Source: Yponomeuta sedellus (taxonomy: Eukaryota > Arthropoda > Insecta > Lepidoptera > Yponomeutidae). From it: DNA of 64,000 nucleotides. Numbering within the stretch: position 1 is the first letter of the stretch; every line of letters starts with the position of its first letter. Both the position numbers and the translations under genes were made by a program. This document shows positions 13,101-25,100 of the stretch, piece by piece. A model generated the notes under the pieces. That model saw nothing but the letters and a program-made list of their open reading frames with translations, was not told where the DNA came from and ran no database searches. The DNA lies in NCBI GenBank assembly GCA_934045075.1, contig OW203721.1:3235997-3299996 (forward strand). Reading direction: 5' to 3'.

Positions 13101-16100
13101 TTAGCGCATCCTCAACATCGCACGAACTTAGGCACTCACGCCCCCTGAATCGCATTATGACAGCATAATTATTACCGACACAAAGACGAATTGGACTTTT
13201 TCAAGACCACTATGCAAATTATTAAAAAACTAAGTCTCTTTTCTCTTCTACAAGGGTAAAAATTATAATTTATTTTTAGTGTATTTGTTTGATGTAAGTT
13301 TTTCTTATTTTTGTTTATTTCTCGAAAGTACCGAGAGTAACGGTGCACTGAGTTAAGTTTGTGTTTTAATAGTACGCTTGCTGTGTTTATGATTTGTAGA
13401 TAGTACACATTGCTTGTTATGTAATAAGTAACTCGTGTAACTATCTCTCAATAAACCAAATCCAGAACACGCACTTTGTCTGTTCGAACGGTGATTTCCC
13501 ACTCTGTTTCAAGATATACCCGTTCTTATTAACAAGAGAGTGTTACAAAAATCTTCCTTGTCGGAAACTCAACAGCAAGATTTTGATACTACCGTTTTGT
13601 TATTTTTTAATCAAAAATTTTTGGATCAGTAATTTGTTAAATCTTCTTCTAAATACCAATGATTTTTACGCTATACAAAGTTACTTCCGACACAAACACA
13701 TCTTCGCCGAACGTGCACACGGCCGCCTTACACTTTCGCTGGCAACGCTTCCCTCTAAAAGCCCTCTCCGTCCGGCAGAAAGAGATTGTCGAGTCGGCCG
13801 CCGCCGTCCTAGCCACCGAGAACATGGAACTCGCGTGCGCCTTCATACAGAAGACGGCCGTCGAGAAGGCGCTCCCGGAGCTCGACAAGCGGCTCATGAA
13901 CGACTACGAAATGCGCAAGATCGCCCGTCAAGAGGGCAGGCGGTACTACGATCCCATAGTGCTGACCTACCAGACGGAGCGCATACAGGAGCGAGTGCGT
14001 TTGAGGGTCGGTGGCCCGACCGACGGACAGATCTCCGTGTACGAGGAGTTTGCCTGCAACATTCCCGGCTTCATGCCGGTGCGAGACGCTGGCATGTTTA
14101 TACCGAAGCCTCCGGTGCCGGAGCCGATGCCTCCCCTCACTTTTAGTCAGGTAAATCTTGTAAAGAAACCAATGTCCATTTTCACCAGCCAAAACCTTAA
14201 TGTTTTATATCGTCGTTGATATTGCGAAAGGTCGAAAATATGATTTTAGTTTTTTCGTCTAAATTGTTGGAATAATTGACCCTGAATGTACGTGCAAGAC
14301 ATTATCCTGTCTGATCAGGTGAAGAGTGATGTCTTGCTTTCTTCCTTATTTTATTATTTTCACATAAAATTGTCGGAAAAACGAAAATATACATTTGACA
14401 TTTTCAATATCAACGTCTATATAGGATAGGTAAAAAATATGGGTGGAGACCTATTGTAACTTGTATCTTATCATGCTCTATGTCTATTAAAAAGGTCACC
14501 ATCAGAAATTTCAATAATAGTGCATTAAATTTGCAGTTCCTTGAACTTAAGGCCAAGAAAGTATGTCCTTAATCGGTTTCCGCTAACGCAAACGTTCCCG
14601 TTTTTTGTAGCGATGCTAAATACGTATTCCTTTTAAGAAAAACTTGTAACTTGTTGAATAAGCTTTTAATGTCAATGGAATCAAAAACAGATGGCCTTTT
14701 TTCATTTGAAAGACAATTATGCGTGTTAGTTACCCAGGTGAACCATACTGGCAAATACACCAATAAACAGCGTTGTTTGAAAAAAAAATACTGTAAAGGT
14801 TGTTCACATCTTCCTGATCTTACATGAGTGTATGCTTTGGGTGACATTCTAGGTCTTCACTGTTGTTGATTCTTTGTTACCGGTTTTCCACACGGATAAA
14901 GTTAAATGAAAAAAAAAAAATCTTGTCCCCGCAGCAGGTCATCAATCCAACCCAGATGTACGGCACAGACGAGATGACGGCCCTCATATCGGCCGCCGAG
15001 CTTTTCCTAGCGAACACGCTAGGCTCAGGCTCGCTCTCTGTTCAAGCAGCCAACATGCATTCTCTCCTCGAGTGCCTCCTGATGGCGCGCCGCCTCCGAG
15101 ACATCGTCTCCGGGTGCACGCTGCTTCAGAAGGTAGGTGTTGGAGTCCCACGTCATAGAGCAGAGCGCCCGCGCCCGCAGGCCAAAACTCAACGCCAAAT
15201 TCACCAACGTGTCGCTACGCAACTTTTTATTTCTTTAGTTTCTATTATACTCCACGAATTTAGAAGTCTACAGTACATTTGCTTATTTATTTCGCCAGTA
15301 AGACGCTGAGCTAACATTGGTCCTTCGAGCCGGCTTGGTGCTTGGGTGTCATGTCCAATGAAACGCTTGTCAGTCATATGATATATTCATGGATGATAAC
15401 ATCGATCCTTTATATGTCCCCTCTGCTGGGGCACGGGTCTCTACCTGCATCGCAGGAAGGTTAGACCATACACCACCAAATAATAAAACATTCGAAATAC
15501 AGTCACAACATTAGATATTATCATAACTAGTTTAATGCTTGTAATGTCAGTTAAACAAATTAAAATTAAACGTAAAATGTGTCTCGGGGTGGAGACATAT
15601 ATGCCACGGATTATAAGATAGATACGCGCTCGGGGAGCTTGTGATTGTTTGAGAAGGTCTACAGTGACATCAAATCGCTGCTAGCTTTCTTGAACGAGGT
15701 ACGCTCACTGAAGTAATTCTTTCAGGTTTCCTTCATATTGCAATCGTCCGCTACGGGACTAACTGACCATACTCGTTCCACAGGCTGTCGAAGGGATGCT
15801 TGACGGGCACATAATCCAGCCCGGCTTGAGCTCAGAGCAAGTCGAGATAATGACCCGGTACAGAGACATCCATCTTCGGGTCCTAAAGCTCCTTGACGAC
15901 GCCAGAGTCTATGGCCACGTGTGGACAGTGAAGCAGATCACCTGCTGCTTGACCGAGTGCCGGGAGGAGCTCCGCTACAATCTGGAAGCGGTCGATTGTC
16001 TTATCAGGAACCACTTGGTCAATCTGCTGCAGGTTAGTGTTATATCCTGCCCTTGAAGTTTGTTATTTCACTTTCAACTTAGTTCAAGAAGCAGAATGTG

Positions 16101-19100
16101 ATGCGGTTTTTTATAGCTGCACTGCAATAGAAACCTTCATGTGATGACGTCATTATTAAGGAATAAAGGCGCCATTTTGGCATATCGTTTTTTGGTGGGA
16201 AGGACATGGTGGTAATTTTGTTGAGACATTACTCGACTAATAATTGCTTGTAGCTTCACTGCTACCTCTGGCGTAGCGTTAGCACGTCTGCCTACCATGC
16301 GACAGGTCCTGGGTTCGAACCCGGGCTTGGGACATAAAACCCCAGGTCTTGGATGTTGACTTGTATGTGATGTCGTTGTTTCTGGTTCCCACGACACAGG
16401 GTATCCTAGTGTGGGGCCAGAAGCAATGTATGTGCCAGTATGTAAATGTTATGTTAATTATGTTAATAAACGATGCTAACTAATTGACAATATGAGAAGC
16501 TTCAAATATTCCTCCAACCAAGACTTTTCAGTGGAACTTTAAGCCTGAATTTGTGTGTTTACTGACTTTGTCTTAAATATTTAATTTACATACAATTGAA
16601 TTTTTGGACAAAATTTAAATTAAATTTTTTTTATGTCCATCTGAATGAATCAAATTTGTGTCTTAAACTCTATTGTACCAGAAACAAAGTGGGATTTACT
16701 TTTACTTATTATTACCTAATATTCATAATTAAACCCTCTCTTTCTAAGAGAAGGCCTGTACCTACCCTGCAGTAAAACGTATAGAGATATAATTGTAAAA
16801 AAAATGATATTTTAAGACGTAGGTACTTCAGTCATTACCCGTGCATTGCCCTTTTTGAGAGAGAGAGAGAAATAATTTATTTATTTGAGAGACAATATTT
16901 CGCTACTCGTATCTCAAGCTAATGTTGTCCACTAAAATTAATTTTACCTCCTAACGCAAAAGTTCTCTTCCTAAGAGAAATCTTGTGCCTGCAACGGGTC
17001 CTATATAGGCTACATAAATATAAAATATTACCTGGCTTAGGATTTACTTCAGTCTTTCATTACCCATGTACGGTTGCAGTGCCCCTATAGCCATCACAGG
17101 GTTGACTTTGCCGCCTAAAATTCCTTTCCAATGGACCTCCTGACGCGAATATTCATAACTGATTCCGTCCAACAGTATGATATTGCTCTCGCTCACATGA
17201 TGGACAACGGAAATAACTACATGGCGGTGGCGTTCGCCATGCAACTGATCCAGCTCTATCTCGTCGACGACCGGAACAACATCTACGCGAGCGAGTCGGA
17301 TTTCTATCACACCACTGACATGCTGATCCGAATCACGACCCACTCGCGGCAACCGCCACCCGAGGGTTTGGCCACACTCATCGAAATGGTTCGCATGAAC
17401 CAGGATCCCAGCGCGTACCTTGGCGAGAGGTCCCCGCTGGGTCCGACGGCGCACATCCACTCGGGCATCATGCAAGTTCGGGTGAGTTCAGCTGGTTTTT
17501 ATAGCACGGCAAGCAGCAAGTTTTTGCTGTGTGGTGTCCGGTAGAGAATAGCACCAACCCAAATTCTTCCCGCGGGTGTCGTAAAAGGCGACTAAGGGAC
17601 ACAAACCGGGGGGTGGGCAGCAGCGCCCCCTGCAGTACAATTCCACCGAACTGCGATTCCCAACCCGCATGCCCAGCGTGGGGATTATGGGCATTACCCC
17701 CCAATGCTGGCACAACCTTGCGCTGTGGCGCTCATTAGGGGAGGGCTATGTCCAGCAGTGGACTGATATAGCCTGAAGAATAAGAAGAAGCAGAGGTTTT
17801 TAAAAAATGGAAGAGTATAGAAATAACTGTTGTAGAAATCATTGTATGGGACTATCAACTAGGTATCTATTTGTACCAGAAGAGCACGTAAGTCTGGCGC
17901 ACCCTGGGTAACAATCAGCAAGTGTCTTACGCTGATTGGCGAATCCTTTCACCACGATGGCTTGCCATCAACACACTAAAGAAGAGGACTATTTCAAAGC
18001 TATCGTTATTCTTTTGTGGTAAACAGACTTCTCTTGTAGAATTAAGTTGATATACCAGTATATCTAAAGGGAAACACTTTATTGAACAACAATGTAATTT
18101 ACTGGAGAATGTCTCATCCCATGAGAAGAGAGCGCTGCAGTCACATCAGTAAAAGTGACATCTTATTTAATTGTTATGCCCGCTATGGCACTACAATCAG
18201 TCTGTACACTTGTGAAACATTGTGAGGAAACAATTGTGTCTGGAGTACCTAATACCTCATCATGTGCTACAACGACCCTACAATATCCCTTGTAGCTACA
18301 AGACCCCTTGTAGCAAGCGCTGGCTGCTACATACAATTGCCCAACTATTAGGCTAATTGCAGTAATCTCAGAATCAACTAGAAAAAAAATCATGGTTGTA
18401 ATTATTTTTTCTGGTTGTGCAATAAAGTGTTCTCTATCTATCTCAGTAGCTCTAGTCTCTACATCAGTAGAATTATGCCAAAACTTCAAAAGTGAGATCG
18501 CGCCTTAAGCAGCATACAGCTAACTTTGAGCATAAAGAGTTTGTTCAGTCTCACAATGCTTACTTACTGTCTACAATATTTGTACGGCCAACAAACAGAT
18601 ATGAAAACGTTTTATAATTAAAGTGGGTATGGTGCGATGGCATGGCAATGTCTGCTACAGGAGAGCCGAAGATCGAGCTCAGTGGGGGGTGTCTTTGGAG
18701 AGGCCAATGGCCAGTGGACTGATACTGGTCGATTATGATGGTTTCTATATTAAAATCCCCTGAAGATATATTAAGTTTGAATAAATCGCGGTTCAAAAAA
18801 TGCGCAAAGTACACTTTGAAATGAAATGAAAAGGTTTTATTCAAAGAAGCGCAGAAGCTGCGACTTAATGAACGTTACAATTGAAACTTTGTGCCAAAAG
18901 GGCTACTATAATATTCAGAATTATTTAGATGACCATGATGTCTGGAATTAAAGCCAGTACAATGCATGTTTTATAATAATTATGTAAACTCTATCCATTC
19001 AGGACTTTGAAACGACTAAATTTTGTTTGTTTTGACCATTTTTTCTCCCAATCATCGATATTTTGAAATGGACCACTAATATTTTGTAACGTTCAATAAG

Positions 19101-22100
19101 TCACAGTTTCTTTGCAATTTTGAATAAAATACTTTCTTTGATGATAAAGTGCGATCTATTGACGGCCTCTGTGGCACAGCGGTAGCGCATCTCCCGACCA
19201 TGCAAGGGGTCCCGGGTTCGCTCCCCTGGTGGAGACAAAAAAAAAACCCCAGGTCTTATATGTTTACATGTTTGTGATGTCGTTGTTTCTGGTTCCCACG
19301 ACGCAGGGTATCCTAGTGTGGGGCCAGAAGCAATGATGTGCTTGTGTGTAAATGTTATGTTATTAGTATGAAGATTTGCAAAGTTGCCATAGACAATATA
19401 AGCTGTATGTCTCATGTGCACAACCAGGCTCGCGATTATGACGACCCGCCCGGCTTGCAAGAGAAGACTGAAACCCTACTACGCGACTGGCGCAGCGTAC
19501 TTCTCAGCCCGCTGACTGAAATTGAGATTGCGCAAAACTTCAACCTGTACGTGCACCGCATGAACATGAATGGAATACTCAAGTCCGATGACATGATCAC
19601 GCGGTTCTTTCGTATAGCGACGCAGATGTGCGTCGAGAACTTGTATCAGCAGCTCAGCGAAGAGCGGATGAATCCGCCGCCCTCGCCCCTGAAACGTGAA
19701 AAGGTACGGCTAATGTTCTCACTATTTGCGTACGTGTTTGAGTTGAGTGTACAGTCTATTTATTCTTACTTGTCCAATTTAGTAAACAAGATTCTAACCT
19801 TAAAATTGAGATTAGATGCCTAAACTAGACATTTTCTCGCAAATTCATGAATTATCATGAACTATGTTTATAAAATTGGCAGCGTGTTATCTAAAAGAGT
19901 GTTCCAGGTTACTTCATTTATGGAAATAGGGCAGTTTTGGACTAAAAAGTCACAGTTTGAGGGTAGAATCTTGTTTACTAAATTGGACAAGTAAGAGTAA
20001 ATAGACTGTACTTTAAATGGCTGCGATTGAACTGAAACTTGCGTAAGCACTACGAATTGCTTACCTGGGAGCCGATTCTCACTTCATTTGCAATTTATTC
20101 GTATATTACAACTAAAGCGTATGAATTGAATTGTACATCAACAATCGCGAGGTAATTATCATGCGAAATTATGCACTTCAAAGAGAGTGAAATGTATTAG
20201 CATATTTGCGTAAATTTGCATGCGACTTTGTGATAATACATGATACTGATGTTTATCCGACAGATGTCTAATCCTTCAAATATTTTGCGTCTCCGCTTTC
20301 AAATTGCATGGGCGAGAATCTGCCACCTGGTCGGAATCTTCTGACATAAATCCAGAATGATGAATGGTTCTGTCTGTTTAGACTTCTCTACAAAAATTTG
20401 GGCAACAATTAGGAAAGTTTGCAGCTATGAATAAGATGTGTGGCAATTGAAAAGGAAGGAAGGAAGCCTTTTAAAAAGGAAGCCAATGCAAGTTTTCACT
20501 GCTGGTAATGTCTTCGTTATAAAATCCTAAAAGTTTAATATTTCGCTCCCAAAAAGTTAGTAATTATTTCGCACTACTGCCGAAACCAATAAGTTTCTTT
20601 GTTCCACCATAACGCATGAATGGATTTAGAATTGTGTAGAGTTGTTATCAGCCCGAACAATATAGGAACAATATAGTATCCTAGCAATTACATATTTTGA
20701 TTTTAGTAATATTTATTTGCTCGCTAACTTACGATATCCTATGTCTTTGTTTAGTTCTACGGGATGTGCGACTCTTTCGTGAAACTGGTCTCGCTACTGA
20801 TTAAGAATACAGCAGACGGCAGTAATCCTATGCCGAAACTCAACCTACTCAATAAGGTATGTGGTATACGAGGGGCGGCTGAAAAGTTTTGAGCCTATGG
20901 TATTAAAAATGCTGATAGAAATGTATAAAAAAATTATTTTTCAATGTAATCTCCCTCTATTTCAATACACTTCTTACATTTGTTTTAAAGAGCTTTTAAC
21001 CCGGTAAAAAAATATTCGCCGTCTTTGCCTTCAAAATGCTCGTTTACGGCCGCCTTCATTTCTTCGTCACTGGAAAATCTTCGTCCTCGGAGGTCCTTTT
21101 TCAAATTTGAAAAAACGAAATAATCACTAGGAGCCAGGTCTGGACTGTAGGGTGGGTGGTTGATTTCTTCAAATCCTGTTTCGGCGAGGGCACGTCTCGC
21201 AACTCGGGCAGTGTGCACGGGCGCATTGTCCTGCAAAAACAGGACTCCTTTCGCCAGTTTGCCTCTCCTTTTCTCGACAACCACTTGACGGACTTTTGTC
21301 AACAATACGGCGTAATAGTCTCCGTTCACTGTAGTATTTTTGGGAAGGTAGTCGATGAACAAAATTCCTTCGCAATCCCAAAAAACAGTGGCCATGAGCT
21401 TGGAAGCCGATCTTTCCACTTTGAATTTCCGTGGCGGCTTTTCTCCCTTTGCTATCCATTGCATTGACTCTTGTTTTGACTCCGGATCGTACTGCCGGAT
21501 CCATGTTTCATCGACAGTGACGAGGCGAGAAAAAACATCGTCAGGATTATCGCCACAGATGTCCAAAAACTCCTTCGAAGTTGTGACTCGACGCTGCCTG
21601 TCCAGTGGCGTGAGCATTTTTGGCACCCATCGCGCGCACACCTTTTTCATGTGCAAATGATTGTGCAAAATGTCACCAATTCGCTCCTTGCTGATGCCTA
21701 TGGATTCAGCTATCTGCCACATCTTGATTCGCCGATCTTCGAGAACAAGGTTTTTCACTTTTTCAATATTTTCTTCGGTAACGGCGGTGTTTGGACGTCC
21801 TGACCTGGGATCATCTTCGAGCGACTCCCTGCCGTGTTTGAATTCACGTGTCCAACGTTTTACGGTGGCAAATGAAGGTGCAGAATCCCCATAAACTGCA
21901 GACATTTCTTCAAATATTTTTGTCGGCGTTTTGTTCTTCTTGGTGAGGAATTTTATGACAGCTCTGTACTCCAATTTCGTGCAAAGCGCGGATGACTCAG
22001 ACATGGTGTTGTTTAATGTTCAATTACTAGAAGCGTAATGATGATAATGACATGAAACTTGGTATTTATACTACTTAGAATACGCGCAATTAGTGATGCA

Positions 22101-25100
22101 CATTGCGAGTCATTAGTGATTCTTAGAAGTACTTAGGCTCAAAATTTTTCAGCCGCCCCTCGTAGGAGATGGCGTCCACAGTGGCTAGGCCGGAGCCAAG
22201 ATTTCGTTAATGCATTAGTACAATGACAACGAACGTGGCGATTTCGCTGCTTTGAGTCTGTGCCCTCACTCGTATCAAACCTTCTAAGCGCCAATGGGAG
22301 GATTGTAATGTAATGCACTAACAGAATCAAGGCCGTGGTCCGAAATTAAGATACCAAACAGGGCTAACGGAAATAAGCTTGATAAGACTACACTGAAGGG
22401 AAATGTCCAGCAATAGTATTTCTTAATGATTCGCGAATGTATACAACGGGTCTAATAGCGATTACGTAAAAGGGACTACTCACAATAATTGACTGTACTC
22501 GCCACTTCAGTCTACCCGAGACCACGGCAACTGTAACGGTGCCGAAACGTCGGGAAACAAGACGTTTTAAGATAAGATATTTATTGAGCTTTCTGGTTGT
22601 ACATGAGATGTCTTTACAGTAAAAGTGTCAAACAAGAACCGTGCTAGGGCGCTGCCAATATAAATTTGTTAATATAAGATTATGTAACTTAAATAACTAT
22701 TTCATAGTACTTATATAATTACAACTTTTCTTTGTAATTATAGTGTCCTAAGCCCTGGAAGTAACACTTACTGCAAGTCTTCTAAAACTACGTAGATTTT
22801 GAAGAACTTTTTCTTGTTGTCCAAAAAATGATGAGGAAAATATTGGACCTGGAACAGTAAGTTTTCCGGACGTCCTACTAAATCATTGGGTGTGAATTAA
22901 GAAAGTTATTCGTGATGTTCTATTCCTAGGACGCCGGGGCTTAGGAGGATATAAGTACCATGAACTGGTAGTTATATAATTGCAAAATAAACTAATAAAT
23001 AATCTCTTATAGATATGATTAGACCCTTTTAATATACATTCTTGAGTGGAGACCGCGACTCGGCAAACGTAGTGTATGACGCCCTCTGACCAGGTGGGAT
23101 GACGATCTGCGAAAAACTGATGCTGGATGCGGCAAGCTGAAGACAGGGCGCTATGGCGCTCATTAGGGTAGGGCTATGTCCAGCAGTGGACAGCATAATA
23201 CAGCCTGAAGAAGGATATACATTAACTATGTAAAAGTCCAGCGAACTTTCGCCGATGACGTGGCTACATGACGCGTGTTTCACAGCGACTTTGACAACTC
23301 ACAAGTAGACTAATAAGAATAATAATAATAAATATTCATGGAAATATTACACAGATCTTGTTAGCCCTATACTAAGCACAACTAAATGACTTGTGTTATA
23401 GGTGCTGACTCGACGATAGATTTAATACAATAAATACATAATATATTACATCCAAGACCCGAGACAAACTAGATAAGTTCGTTTCCCAGTTTGACCCGGC
23501 CGGGGATCGAACCCGAGACCTTCGGGTTCACAGTCAGCGTGCCAAACCGCTCGTGGCCTAGGCGAACCGAGTGATTGGAATCAATCACGTGGTTAAGCAA
23601 CAACAGGCGCGGTCAGGTACGGGATGGGTGAGCGTCCCGTGACTACCGCTAGTGGCATTTTTCCGAGCGCTTCCGTGCTTCGCAAGGCACGTTGAGCCGT
23701 TGGTGCCGGCTGTCATATAATGGCAGTCGTTAAGCCATGTCAGAGGCCTTACGGGCGGCTTGATAACTTCTGACAGTAAGGCCCGCCACTGTCTTACAAT
23801 CCTCCACCAGCCCGGACTTGGCCCCCGTGGTGGAGTATGGCCTAACCTTCCTGCGATGTAGGAAGAGACCCGTGCCCCAGCAGTGGGGACATACAAGGGT
23901 TGATAAAGTGCCAAACCGCCGCGCCACCGAGGCCGTCAAATAGGTATCGACACGCTAAGAAGAAGTATAACAGTGTGTATTTGCAGATCCTAGGCATCAT
24001 CGCCGGGTGCCTGCTCCAAGATCACGAAGAGCACGGCTCCAACTTCCAGCAGATGCCGTACCACAGGCTCCTCCTCATCCTGTTTCTCGATATGAACATG
24101 GCCGAGCCGGTGCTTGAATCAATGAACTTCCAGGTGGGTTTCATTTTGCACAGCATCGGCCTTACTAATAAAGGTTATGAGCTGTGTATACAGCCGTTAT
24201 GCGAGGTCTGACAAACTGGTTATTTGTACGCTAAATGCGATTAAACTAGTTTAAATTGATATACGTCAAATAGTTATTCAGAGTGTATAACTTATTATTA
24301 GTAGGGCCGCTTATGTTTTGTTATACTATTTTTATTTTTAATGCACTAACCCGTGCTGTTACCCGTGTACGTAATACAGAGAATAGTGTAAAGAGGTTCG
24401 AAATTTCACTGGTGCCGGTGAGTCGCCCATTAGCTCAGTTGGAGAGAGCGCTGGCACGGATAGCCAGAGGTCGCGGGTTCGAATCCCGGCATGGGTGGAA
24501 TTTTTAGCCTCTAAATAGGTTTTTATGTTTTGTTTCTTGTGGTCAATGAAGAATATTCTTATATTATATCTTGGGAGGGGCGAGGGGAATGTTCTCGTCA
24601 GACGTGATATTAAAACTGTCATTGTCAAGTTATCTTTATTAAAATAGACAGTGAACTGTAGTATTGATACCAACCCTTTGTTTTTCCCCGCTGCTGGGGC
24701 ACGGGTCTCTTTCTGCATCGCAGAAAGGTTAGGCCAGACTCCACCACGGGGGCCAAGTCAATATATTGGCGGGCCTTACTGTCAGAAGTTATCGAGCCGC
24801 CCATAGGGCTCTGACATGGTTTAACGACAGCCATTACATGACAGCCGGCGCCAACGGCTTAACATGCCTTGCGAAGCATGGAGGCACTCTGAAGAAATGC
24901 CACTAGCGGTAGTCACAGGATGGTCACCTGTTTGCGCCTTTTGTTGCTTCGTCGTCAGGCTATACTAGTCCACTGCTGGACATAGCCCTCCCCTAATGAG
25001 CGCAACACTTTGTGCCATCACTGGGGTAATTGGCTGTTGTTGCTTAACCCAAGTGATTGATTCCAATCCAACTATAACTAATGATCTTTGAAATAAATGG

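Noticed and set aside
21156..21894. Plus-strand open frames across the mariner
   Set aside because: They are antisense shadows of the transposase gene.
24425..24496. Functional tRNA-Ile or tRNA-Ser gene
   Set aside because: The core folds like a tRNA, but U33 is replaced by C, the acceptor stem has a wobble and a mismatch, and near-identical flanks recur at many loci. It is a repeat.
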